Positions 16,325 to 24,519 of a stretch of DNA of 64,000 nucleotides are shown here, piece after piece. Within the stretch, counting starts at the first letter, position 1, and the number at the start of each line of letters is the position of its first letter. The notes under the pieces are model-generated. The model saw nothing but the letters and a program-made list of their open reading frames with translations, was not told where the DNA came from and ran no database searches. The position numbers and the translations under genes were made by a program. The DNA comes from Microbacterium hatanonis (GTDB taxonomy: Bacteria; Actinomycetota; Actinomycetes; Actinomycetales; Microbacteriaceae), in NCBI RefSeq assembly GCF_008017415.1, contig NZ_VRSV01000002.1:496001-560000 (forward strand). The letters run 5' to 3'.

Positions 16325-19122
16325 CCACGAGCCTTCCATGGCCCGTTCGGTTCGCCCGGCGCCTGCGCCCGGGTCCACCACTTCGCCTCGTAGGACACGC
16401 CATCGTGCACCACGACGTCGCCCGCCTGGAAGATCCTCGACGCCGTCCAGATGACCGTGCCGTCGGGGGAGGTGCGCAGCTCTTGCCACGCGCCCTGCGG
16501 ACCACCGGGTGTTTGGCTCCGCGTCCACCAGGTCGCCGTCCACTCGGATCCATCGTGCAGCACTACGTCTCCGGCGGTGTAGACGGATGCTGGGTCCCAG
16601 ACGACGAGCACGCGGAGGGGAAGTGAGGCCCGCACCGGTGCCGCACCCGTCGTGACAGCATCCGCGGAGGCCGTCATCGTGAGAGTTGTCGGTCCGGGAC
16701 TCGTGGTGTCGACTGGGCTTGCCGTGAGGTCACTCGTGGCGACGGGCGCGGACCTGCCGTCTGCGTACGTGCCCGTTGCGCGCACCCTCGAGAGGTCGAT
16801 CGAGCCACCGACGGCGACGGCGTCGCTGTCGATCGTGAGGGACAGGCGGGTGAGCGCAGAGACGAGCGCCGACTGGGCACTCGACAGGGCGGCCGTCGCG
16901 TCGTCGACGTCATCTTGGGTCGCATCCGGCTCTGCCAACGTTCTGGATGCGTGTGAGCGGGCGGCTTCGAAAGGGGCCCAGCTGCCGGCGGAGTAGGCCT
17001 CGGTAAGACGCCTCTCCGCCTCGGCCAGCGCTGCGGCGAGGTCGGTCGTGTCGGCAGGTGACGCCGCGACCCCCACGTGGACCAGCTCGAGCGCGCTGCC
17101 CTCGCGCGGCCACTCCGTCCGGGGGAGGTCTCTGTTGCTGGGCAGGGATTCCGCGCGCAGATACCAGGTGCCTTCTTCGGTGGGGCCGGCGAGGTCGGTT
17201 TGAAGATTGACCTGCAGTCCCGGGTAGGAGCCGCGGACCGTCGTGATCTGTGCAGGCAGTGCCGGTGTCGGGGCCTGGGCCACCGCCGTGAGGGTGTCGT
17301 CGATCACGATGCTCTGGGCGTTTGCGTCGCAGGCGAAGTCGACGCGCATGTTTCCATCGCTCATCACCTTCGATCCGCGCATGACCACCTGAAAGTCAAG
17401 GCTTCCGCCACCGCCGAAGCTCCAGCGTCCCGTCCAGTCGCTGATCTGACGGACGTCCCACTCTCCCGTCCCGTCGGCGCGAGCCGCATACACCTGCGAC
17501 TGTCCCGACTTGTCGTACTTGTGGTAGCTCACGACAGGGGCACCGGCGGCGTCGAAGCCGAGCTTCGCGTTGCCGTTGAGGAGTCCGCCGCCGTCGGGGA
17601 TCGGATCGACGATGTCCGCTTCGCCGTAGCGGAACGGTGACGTGAGCGGGTTACCTGCGCTGTCGAACCAGTCGACGAGGTTTTCGCTCTTCGCATACGT
17701 GAGCAGACTGTTCGTCGCTGCGTCCGGCGTATCCCGCCACACCCAGATCATGTGGAAACTCCCGTCGGGACCGAGGAGCGGATTCTCGAAGTAGGCGTTC
17801 CACGTTCCTGCGGGGTTGGCAGTCGAGCCCTCGCCGTTGAAGAGCGGCTGATCGACCAGGCGCGTCCACGTGCGCGATGACTCGTCGTAGACGTTGAAGT
17901 ACGTCACCCCGTCGCCGGACCCGCCGTTGCGGTGACTGAAGACGAGGCTGCCGTCCTTGCGATTGACGAACTCCGGGTAGGTGACGGAATTCTCGGTCTG
18001 GGGACTCACCATGTTCGCGACAGGGGAGAGTGTGGTGATGTCGCCGGGAGTGGACGTGCGGAAATAGATGAGCGCTACGTTGTGCATGTTGCCCGATACG
18101 TGCAGGTTGCGATCGCGGTCGAGGCCCAGCGAGACGTAGTTGTGGCTGTCCCAACCGATCGAGGTGGGAAGAATCTGCTGTGTCCATTCCGTCGTGGCAT
18201 CGATGTCGCGGTGAGCGATCGTCAGGCGGCGATCCTGGTCGTAGTAGGCGACGTACTGGTCGGCGCCGTCGGTGAGCACGCGCTGGGTGACCGGCATTCC
18301 TGCGAATGTCGTGCCGACCGGCACGGTCTCCAAGATCTGCTGGTCAGCCTCACTGAAGTCGTACTCGCCGGCGGGCTTGCAGTTCAGCGTCCCGGGCGGT
18401 GCGACCGCGGGGGTCGTCGTGGTCAGTCCGAAGTCGCGGGCGCGGAGGTTGCCCGAATTCAAGTAGAGGCCTGCCCACCCGCCGATGCGCGTGGGGTCGG
18501 TGACGGCGAGCTGGTGGGTCGCCTCGGCGAGGATCGAGCCTGTTGCAGCGTTCGTCACGGCGACCTGGAAGTCCCTGCCGTCTCGCGACAAGAGGAGCCG
18601 GAGGGGGGTGCCGTAGGGGGCAGCGACCGTCCCCTGTGCGAGGACCGTCGGCGTCGAGTTGTTCGCCATCTGCAGCAACTGCCACTGGGCGTCGCGTCCG
18701 CCCCCTGCGGTCGTGGCTCGCAGGACGTAGTAGCTGAGCGACGTCCTGCCCTGGACGTTGGCGACGACGCCGGACCATTCCCGCGCCGCGGGCGAGGGGG
18801 ACACGATGTCGACGTCGGCGGCCACCGTATAGGCAGTCCCGAGTTGCAGACCACGGTGCGTCGCAACGTTGTTGCCGGGCCCCGCGGCCTTTTGCGCTTT
18901 CCCGGAGGCGATGCTCCAGGTGCCACGGTCGGCGACCCAGGCTGATCCCAGCGGACCGGTGACGCGTTCGAAGTCGTCCGAGGACGACGCCGATGGCTGC
19001 TGCATCGAGGCGGTGGTCGAAGCGTTCGCGACGCCACCAGGGAGTGCGGCGAGGGTGAGGGCGATCGCCACGATGGCGGCGGTGGTGAGGCGATTCTGCC
19101 TGCGGGTGAGAGGGGATGGCAT
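16321..19122 (-). CDS. Secreted BNR_4 beta-propeller protein with CBM5/12-like tandem modules, candidate polysaccharide lyase
   Basis: A 933-aa exported protein. Signal peptide is about 1-35; a laminin-G/concanavalin-like domain spans about 45-205. A BNR_4 propeller spans about 220-600 with SIGWDSHNYVSLGLD and LHVSGNMHNVALIYF, rich in conserved His/Asn/Arg. A helical FIVAR-like segment lies at about 690-760 and an Ig-like domain at about 765-840. Two repeats at about 845-930 contain AGDVVLHDG and WWTRxQxPG, the chitin-binding CBM5/12 pattern. The BNR_4 superfamily includes uronic-acid-cleaving lyases and a rhamnosidase of CAZy (PL24, PL25, PL42, GH145). A role in cutting an acidic, deoxysugar-bearing glycan outside the cell is inferred. 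It is the only clearly secreted enzyme of the locus and heads the fucose operon after an ADH gene. Confidence 0.75.
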   Translation of the reverse strand: MPSPLTRRQNRLTTAAIVAIALTLAALPGGVANASTTASMQQPSASSSDDFERVTGPLGSAWVADRGTWSIASGKAQKAAGPGNNVATHRGLQLGTAYTVAADVDIVSPSPAAREWSGVVANVQGRTSLSYYVLRATTAGGGRDAQWQLLQMANNSTPTVLAQGTVAAPYGTPLRLLLSRDGRDFQVAVTNAATGSILAEATHQLAVTDPTRIGGWAGLYLNSGNLRARDFGLTTTTPAVAPPGTLNCKPAGEYDFSEADQQILETVPVGTTFAGMPVTQRVLTDGADQYVAYYDQDRRLTIAHRDIDATTEWTQQILPTSIGWDSHNYVSLGLDRDRNLHVSGNMHNVALIYFRTSTPGDITTLSPVANMVSPQTENSVTYPEFVNRKDGSLVFSHRNGGSGDGVTYFNVYDESSRTWTRLVDQPLFNGEGSTANPAGTWNAYFENPLLGPDGSFHMIWVWRDTPDAATNSLLTYAKSENLVDWFDSAGNPLTSPFRYGEADIVDPIPDGGGLLNGNAKLGFDAAGAPVVSYHKYDKSGQSQVYAARADGTGEWDVRQISDWTGRWSFGGGGSLDFQVVMRGSKVMSDGNMRVDFACDANAQSIVIDDTLTAVAQAPTPALPAQITTVRGSYPGLQVNLQTDLAGPTEEGTWYLRAESLPSNRDLPRTEWPREGSALELVHVGVAASPADTTDLAAALAEAERRLTEAYSAGSWAPFEAARSHASRTLAEPDATQDDVDDATAALSSAQSALVSALTRLSLTIDSDAVAVGGSIDLSRVRATGTYADGRSAPVATSDLTASPVDTTSPGPTTLTMTASADAVTTGAAPVRASLPLRVLVVWDPASVYTAGDVVLHDGSEWTATWWTRSQTPGGPQGAWQELRTSPDGTVIWTASRIFQAGDVVVHDGVSYEAKWWTRAQAPGEPNGPWKARG

Positions 19123-19181
19123 CTACTTCTCTCTTCCTTGAGATCTGTATTCCGGTGATGACGCTTCGGGCCGTGGGGTCG

Positions 19182-20222
19182 TCACTCCTGCCAGACGATG
19201 CCGATCTTTCCCGAGGCGCCAGAGTCGGCCAGTTGGTACGCCTCGGCGGCGGCAGCGAGGGGGAAGGTGTGCGTGACGATGTCGGCCGGATGCAGGCCCC
19301 ACCGGTCCAACCTCTCGAGCAGGTCGGCCATGTTCACCGTCGATGTCACCCACGAACCGTGAATGGTCAGCTGGCGGTGGATGATCGTCTCGCTCACGTC
19401 GACGCTGAGGCGTCCGCCCTCTCCCACGAGGACGACACGCCCCCATCGCCGGGTGTTCTGGAGAGCGCTCAATTGGCCTGCCCCGGCTCCCGAGCAATCG
19501 ATCGCCGCATCGACTTCGGACCCTTGGGCGGCGGACACGGTGATGGTGGCCGCGCCCAGGCGCTCCGCGAGCTCGCGTCGTTCGGGGCTCGGGTCGGCTC
19601 CGATGATCTCGGTCACGCCCATTGCCTTCGCGAGGAGCCCTGCGGCCAGGCCCACGGGGCCCAATCCGACGACGAGGAGGCGGTCTCGCCCCGAAAGATC
19701 GAGTCGCAGCAACGCCTCGTAGGCGGTGCCGAAGCCGCACGCCACGCACGCGCCGTCGAGGTAGGAGAGGCTGTCGGGCAATACGAGGAGGTCCCGTCGA
19801 TTGGCGATCATCAGATCCGAGTGCCCGCCGTCACGCTGCCAGCCGTACGCCCGACGTTCGGGAGAGCTGCAGCTGATCTGGTACCCCTGCCGGCAATCGG
19901 CGCACAGACCGCAACCACTGATGTGGTAAACGACGACGCGGTCACCGATCTGCAGATCTTCGACACCCGGGCCGAGCGCGACGACCTGCCCGGCCGGTTC
20001 GTGTCCGGCGATGACGCCCTGGTAGGCCTCGGGGCCCTCACCCAGGTGCTCCCGATAGATCGCTCGCAGGTCGCTCCCGCAGATCGTCGAGGCTTTGGTC
20101 GCGAGGAGCACTTCGCCGACCCCGGGCACAGGATCGGGAACCTCGCGCAGATCCACATTGCGGGCACCGGGTAGGTAGGCAGCGAGCACGTCGTCGTCCT
20201 TGAGCGTAGAGGGGCTAATCAC
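19182..20222 (-). CDS. Zinc-dependent alcohol dehydrogenase (MDR family)
   Basis: A 346-aa medium-chain dehydrogenase: catalytic-zinc motif C-G-S-D, GHEPAGQVVALG, structural-zinc cysteines in GCGLCADCRQGYQISC, and the nucleotide fold VVGLGPVGLAAG. It probably oxidises or reduces a sugar, polyol or lactaldehyde; the substrate is not readable. It is the first gene of the minus-strand fucose operon, 59 bases before the BNR_4 gene. The GTG start at 20222 follows a candidate promoter whose -10 overlaps a LacI-like site. Confidence 0.85.
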   Translation of the reverse strand: MISPSTLKDDDVLAAYLPGARNVDLREVPDPVPGVGEVLLATKASTICGSDLRAIYREHLGEGPEAYQGVIAGHEPAGQVVALGPGVEDLQIGDRVVVYHISGCGLCADCRQGYQISCSSPERRAYGWQRDGGHSDLMIANRRDLLVLPDSLSYLDGACVACGFGTAYEALLRLDLSGRDRLLVVGLGPVGLAAGLLAKAMGVTEIIGADPSPERRELAERLGAATITVSAAQGSEVDAAIDCSGAGAGQLSALQNTRRWGRVVLVGEGGRLSVDVSETIIHRQLTIHGSWVTSTVNMADLLERLDRWGLHPADIVTHTFPLAAAAEAYQLADSGASGKIGIVWQE

Positions 20223-20239
20223 GGAAACCCGCGTAGGGC

Positions 20240-20271
20240 AAAACGTTACGATACAGACCTCCTATCGTCAA
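20240..20271 (-). promoter_or_regulatory. Candidate promoter of the minus-strand fucose operon with weak LacI-like site
   Basis: On the minus strand TTGACG (20266-20271), 17-nt spacer, TAACGT (20243-20248). The -10 lies inside aaaacgttac (20240-20249), which matches the palindromic core found elsewhere in the locus with two mismatches. Confidence 0.4.
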
Positions 20272-20339
20272 CGGCCCGGTCGACGCGCGTTCGGCTTCAC
20301 GTGACGGCGAGGCGGCGGAGAGCCCTGTTTTTCCGCAGA

Positions 20340-20383
20340 TTGACGGCGCCGAGCCTCACCCGTACTCTGAGTGAATCGTTTCG
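20340..20383 (+). promoter_or_regulatory. Promoter plus LacI operator in front of AKR-fucU
   Basis: TTGACG (20340-20345), 17-nt spacer, TACTCT (20363-20368). The predicted start of transcription falls inside tgaatcgtttcg (20372-20383). This 12-mer recurs exactly, inverted, before the sugar-importer gene at 24463-24474, and in part at 23053-23062. Confidence 0.6.
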
Positions 20384-20410
20384 TGTACATCGATGTCCCG
20401 AGGGAGCACC

Positions 20411-21472
20411 ATGACCATTGCCCAACCGCCGACTGTTCCCACAGATGCGCGGGGCGTCCCTTCCCGGGTCCTCAGAACGGGTCGCCCGATTCCCGCGATC
20501 GGAATGGGCACCTTCGGCTCGGACCGCTACAGCGCGTCTGACGTCGCCGCGGCCGTGGAAGGGGCCATCGCGGTCGGCTATCGGCTGATCGACTGCGCCT
20601 CGGTGTACGGCAACGAGAGGGAAGTGGGTGTGGCGCTGGCCGCGGCCCGCGGCAAGGGCGTGCCTCGAGAAGACCTGTTCGTCATGTCAAAAGTGTGGAA
20701 CGACGCACACGAGCCCGACGCGGCGATCGCTTCGGTCCGCCAGTCGCTCGCCGACCTGCAGGTGGATTACCTCGACGCCGTGTTCGTGCACTGGCCGTTT
20801 CCCAATCACCACTCGCCCTTCGCCGACACCGATGCGCGGGATCCCGACGCCACTCCTTACGCTCACGACCGGTACATGCTCCTGTGGTCGGCGCTGGAGT
20901 CCCTCGTCGACGAGGGGGTCGTTCGCCACCTGGGTACCTCGAACGTCACCATTCCCAAGCTCGAGTTGATTCTTAGAGACGCGCGCATTGCACCCTCACT
21001 GAACGAGATGGAGTTGCACCCCTGCTTTCAGCAGCCGCAACTCTTCCAGTTCTGCGTCGACCACGACATCCAATCGGTGGGCTACTCCCCGCTGGGATCC
21101 CCGTCTCGCCCGGAACGTGACCGCACTGACGACGACGTCGTCGACACGGAGCATCCTGTCGTCAGGCGGATCGCCGCGGATCACGGCGTCCATCCCGCCG
21201 TGATCTGCCTCAAGTGGGCGGTCGAACGGGGGCAGATCCCGATCCCGTTCTCGGTGAAGGCCGCGCAGTACGAGGGGAACCTCGCGGCGGCGACGGGTGC
21301 GCCCCTCTCCCCGACCGAAATAGAGGACCTCAAGTCGGTCGAGCGGAACAGCCGGTTGATCAAGGGGCAGGTGTTCCTCTGGCCCGGCGCGCAATCCTGG
21401 CTCGATCTGTGGGACGTCGACGGGACGATTCCCGGGCCCTCGGGGTACGAGCGCGAAGCCCAGGGAGTCTGA
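20411..21472 (+). CDS. Aldo/keto reductase
   Basis: A 353-aa aldo/keto reductase of the classic xylose-reductase-like type. Catalytic tetrad residues are visible in IDCASVYGNE (Asp, Tyr), VMSKVW (Lys) and VHWP (His); a C-terminal NADP-binding loop lies near PFSVKAAQYEGN. It would interconvert an aldose/aldehyde and alcohol or lactone. With fucose genes on both sides, L-fucose or L-lactaldehyde is plausible but not shown. Start ATG 20411 has agggag 5 bases before it; an earlier in-frame ATG at 20393 is less well placed. It is followed by fucU after one base. Confidence 0.82.
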   Translation: MTIAQPPTVPTDARGVPSRVLRTGRPIPAIGMGTFGSDRYSASDVAAAVEGAIAVGYRLIDCASVYGNEREVGVALAAARGKGVPREDLFVMSKVWNDAHEPDAAIASVRQSLADLQVDYLDAVFVHWPFPNHHSPFADTDARDPDATPYAHDRYMLLWSALESLVDEGVVRHLGTSNVTIPKLELILRDARIAPSLNEMELHPCFQQPQLFQFCVDHDIQSVGYSPLGSPSRPERDRTDDDVVDTEHPVVRRIAADHGVHPAVICLKWAVERGQIPIPFSVKAAQYEGNLAAATGAPLSPTEIEDLKSVERNSRLIKGQVFLWPGAQSWLDLWDVDGTIPGPSGYEREAQGV

Positions 21473-21473
21473 C

Positions 21474-21881
21474 GTGCTGACCACGCCCCTCCTGCATCCT
21501 CAGCTCCTCGAAGCCATCGCCTCGCTGGGTCACGGCTCGCGCATCCTGATCGCCGATGGGAATTACCCTTTCCGAACCGCGGTCGGACCGAACGCGCGCA
21601 TCGTCTACCTCAATCTCGCGCCCGGCATGTTCTCGGTCGATCAGGTGCTCAGCGTTCTCACGCAGTCCGTCCCATTCGAGTCGGTGGTGATGATGGACGC
21701 GCCCATCGAGGCGCCTGTGCAAGATCAGGTGCTGGACATCTTGGACGACGGCATCATGGTCGAGCGCGTCGAGCGTTCGGATTTCTACGAGCTCGCTCGC
21801 GGCGCGGACACCGGTCTGCTCATCGCTACGGGGGAGCAGCGCGTCTACGCGAACGTTCTCCTGACCATCGGAGTCGTGTGA
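21474..21881 (+). CDS. fucU: RbsD/FucU family mutarotase, probable L-fucose mutarotase
   Basis: A 135-aa protein of the RbsD/FucU fold: LLEAIASLGHGSRILIADGNYP near the N-terminus with the catalytic-site His and Asp, and a C-terminal GEQRVYANVLLTIGVV containing the conserved Tyr-Ala-Asn. FucU interconverts alpha- and beta-L-fucose, feeding the anomer used by the dehydrogenase. The GTG start lies one base after the AKR stop. It converges on the LacI gene. Confidence 0.85.
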   Translation: MLTTPLLHPQLLEAIASLGHGSRILIADGNYPFRTAVGPNARIVYLNLAPGMFSVDQVLSVLTQSVPFESVVMMDAPIEAPVQDQVLDILDDGIMVERVERSDFYELARGADTGLLIATGEQRVYANVLLTIGVV

Positions 21882-21936
21882 GCGCGCGCCCATGACGGCG
21901 ACCGAAGCGACGGCACGGCCCGCCGCCGACGTTCGA

Positions 21937-22968
21937 TCATTCGTGCCTCGCCAAGACCGATCCGCCGATCTGGAGTCGGCCCGGAAGCTCCCTCACCAGG
22001 CGTTCACCGGCCCCGGTCGGGTCGTCGAGGCGCCCGCTCATGATGCGAGCGGCCTCCGCGGCGATTGTCTCGACGGGCTGCACGAAGACCGTGAGCTTGG
22101 GGCGGGTCACCTGCGCCAGCTCGAGGGCGTCGAAGCCGACGAGAGAGATGTCGTGGCCGAGGCGCAGGCCCGAATCGTTGATGGCGATCACCGCACCGAC
22201 GGTCAGCTCGCTGTTGGCCGTGAAGACGGCGGTCGGGCGCACGTCCGCCGACAGCAGTCGCATCATGGCCGCGTACCCGTCGTTTACGGACAGGGGAGCT
22301 CGTTGGATGTGGTCGGACTGGATCTCCAGCCCCGATCCGGTCGTGGCCGCCAAGAATCCCTGGAGCCTTCCTTCGAGGCTCCACATCGTCGGCTCCCCGA
22401 CGATCGCTCCCAGGGTTCGGTGGCCGTGGTCGATCAAATGCTGACCGGAGACCCTTCCGGCTTGGACGTTATCGAGGGAGACGGAGTCGGCGTCGAGTCC
22501 TGGAAGCCGCCAGTCGACGGTGACGACGGGAACCCCGGCCGCTACCGCCGAGGCCAGCGCCGACGAGTCGGACATTGCGGGAACGCTGATGATCCCGTCT
22601 ACCCGGCGGCTCCGCAACAGGTCGACAGCGTCCACATTGGAGGGGGTGCCGTCGAACTCGTTCGAGGTGACGAGGACGCCGATCCCCTGGCCGCGCAGGT
22701 ATTTCTCGATGCCGACCACGATGGACAAGTGGAAGTTGACCTGCAGGGACGGCAGCAGCACGCCGATCGAGCGCGTCGAACCGCGACGCAGACTGCTCGC
22801 GAAGACATTGGGGCGGTAGTCGAGTTCGGCGGCGGCGGTCTCGATCGCGCGACGGTTCTCCGCGAGAACGTTTTGCCCGTTGTAGAACTTCGAAATGGTC
22901 GCCAACGAGAGTCCCGTCACGCGCTGGATATCTTTGTACGTCGCGGCAGATCGCGGTTTCGTGCTCAT
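21937..22968 (-). CDS. LacI-family transcriptional regulator of the fucose genes
   Basis: A 343-aa LacI-type repressor: N-terminal HTH (YKDIQRVTGLSLATISKFYNG, hinge helix near PNVFASSLRRG), then a periplasmic-binding-protein-like sensor domain ending normally. The hinge and HTH fit a family that binds GAAWCGWTTC-like palindromes; exactly such sites occur before its own gene, GH29, AKR-fucU and the importer. I infer a repressor released by L-fucose or a pathway intermediate. Start ATG 22968 chosen by homology of the HTH. Confidence 0.9.
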   Translation of the reverse strand: MSTKPRSAATYKDIQRVTGLSLATISKFYNGQNVLAENRRAIETAAAELDYRPNVFASSLRRGSTRSIGVLLPSLQVNFHLSIVVGIEKYLRGQGIGVLVTSNEFDGTPSNVDAVDLLRSRRVDGIISVPAMSDSSALASAVAAGVPVVTVDWRLPGLDADSVSLDNVQAGRVSGQHLIDHGHRTLGAIVGEPTMWSLEGRLQGFLAATTGSGLEIQSDHIQRAPLSVNDGYAAMMRLLSADVRPTAVFTANSELTVGAVIAINDSGLRLGHDISLVGFDALELAQVTRPKLTVFVQPVETIAAEAARIMSGRLDDPTGAGERLVRELPGRLQIGGSVLARHE

Positions 22969-23051
22969 CCTCGCTCCTTCGCGTCCTACACCCGGTCGCT
23001 TCTCCTCGAGATCGGACCTTGCCGGGAAGCCTACTTGGCATCGCTGGCATG

Positions 23052-23062
23052 CAATCGTTTCG
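23052..23062. promoter_or_regulatory. LacI-type operator between lacI and GH29
   Basis: caatcgtttcg shares aatcgtttcg (10 bases) with the sites at 20372-20383 and 24463-24474. It lies in the divergent region between the regulator and the fucosidase, so it could control both. Confidence 0.55.
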
Positions 23063-23146
23063 TCGTGCGGAGCCGGGCTGCACGTTCCACCACCCGGTCG
23101 GCGCACCGTCGTCGCGCCTGCACACCAACACCGTAAAGGAGAGAAA

Positions 23147-24346
23147 ATGACTTCTCACTCCGATCTTCCCGCCTGGGTTCGGGCTTCCAGCCTCGGGATC
23201 TTCGTGCATTGGGGCCCGTACTCCGTGCCGGCGTGGGCCGAGCCCACCGGCGCGTGGGGTGCGGTGCCCGAGGAGAAATGGTTCGCGCATAACGCCTATG
23301 CGGAGTGGTACGCGAACACCATGCGAATCCCCGGCTCCCCCGCCGCAGCGCATCAGGCGGAGCAGTACGGTGACCAGCCGTACGAGAACTTCCTCGACAT
23401 GTGGGAGGTCGCCGAGTTCGAGCCCGCCGAGTGGGCGCGCCTGTTCCGCCACGCCGGTGCGGACTACGTGATCCCGGTCACCAAGCACCATGACGGCGTC
23501 ACGCTGTGGGACGCGCCCGGCGTCGGCGATCGGTCGACTGTCGCGCGCGGTCCGAAGCAGGATCTGCTCGCGCCGCTGGCCGACGCCGTTCGGGCCGAAG
23601 GCATGCGGTTCGGCGTCTACTACTCGGGTGGGCTCGACTGGGCCTTCAGCGATTTCCCGCCCATCGCGTCGATGGCGGACGTGGTGGAGTTCCGTCCGAA
23701 TGGCGAGGACTACGCCGCCTACGCGACGGCGCAGGTGCGCGACCTCATCGATCGTTACCGCCCCGCCGTTATCTGGAACGACATCGAGTGGCCGGATGCG
23801 GGTAAGGCCGATGGGTCGTTGGACGCTCTTCTCGCCTACTTCCGGCAGGTCGTTCCCGACGGGGTGGTCAATGACCGGTGGGGCGCGCCCGTCTGGGACT
23901 ACCGGACGAGCGAGTACTCGCACGACACGCAGAACGAGCGGGGAGTCGGGTGGGAGCACAACCGAGGGCTGGGTTTCTCGTTCGGGTACAACCGAATCGA
24001 AGACGAGTCTCTGACCCTGTCCAGCCGCGAGCTGGCTCGTCTCTATGCCGATGTGGTCTCGCGCGGCGGACGCCTCCTGCTGAACGTCGGACCGGAAGCC
24101 AGCGGCCGCATACCCGACGTGCAGCGACGGACACTCCAGGGGTTTGGCGAGTGGATTGCGCCACTCAAGCCCTTCACGCTCGATCGAACGCCCCTGGAGC
24201 GCGAGTCGCTCTCCGTGTCCGGTGCTGAATGGTGGGTGGCATGGCGTCACGACGACCACATCGTCGTTGTGGCGGACACCGAGTCTGCCCTCGCACGGAC
24301 TGCCGACGGGAGCCCGGTGCGCGTCTTCGCGCTTCCCACAGCGTGA
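23147..24346 (+). CDS. Alpha-L-fucosidase, GH29, cytoplasmic
   Basis: A 399-aa GH29 protein. Family marks: SSLGIFVHWGPYSVPAW at the N-terminus, DYVIPVTKHHDGVTLWD, and nucleophile Asp212 in V-I-W-N-D-I-E-W. The C-terminal beta-sandwich domain is short, ending in a domain that reads WWVAWRHDDHIVVVAD. No signal peptide, so it should release L-fucose from imported oligosaccharides inside the cell. ATG 23147 has the ribosome site aaggag 5 bases before it. The ABC importer gene follows after a predicted operator, fitting uptake of fucosylated oligosaccharides. Confidence 0.93.
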   Translation: MTSHSDLPAWVRASSLGIFVHWGPYSVPAWAEPTGAWGAVPEEKWFAHNAYAEWYANTMRIPGSPAAAHQAEQYGDQPYENFLDMWEVAEFEPAEWARLFRHAGADYVIPVTKHHDGVTLWDAPGVGDRSTVARGPKQDLLAPLADAVRAEGMRFGVYYSGGLDWAFSDFPPIASMADVVEFRPNGEDYAAYATAQVRDLIDRYRPAVIWNDIEWPDAGKADGSLDALLAYFRQVVPDGVVNDRWGAPVWDYRTSEYSHDTQNERGVGWEHNRGLGFSFGYNRIEDESLTLSSRELARLYADVVSRGGRLLLNVGPEASGRIPDVQRRTLQGFGEWIAPLKPFTLDRTPLERESLSVSGAEWWVAWRHDDHIVVVADTESALARTADGSPVRVFALPTA

Positions 24347-24433
24347 CCCCGAGATGACGGTGGCATAACGTTTCTCGCTCAAAGCAATCTCCGGCACCGA
24401 CCACAGAGCCAATCGGTGGAGAATCGCCGGATT

Positions 24434-24474
24434 TTGTGGTGTGATGTACCTCACCTACAGCGCGAAACGATTCA
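24434..24474 (+). promoter_or_regulatory. Promoter plus LacI operator before the first sugar importer
   Basis: TTGTGG (24434-24439), 16-nt spacer, TACAGC (24456-24461), with the transcription start expected inside cgaaacgattca (24463-24474). This is the exact inverse of the 12-mer at 20372-20383. A weaker match, ataacgtttc, is at 24365-24374. Confidence 0.6.
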
Positions 24475-24519
24475 CCCTGAAGAACCGTTCATGCGCTTTG
24501 GCACCACAAAGGAGTGAAA

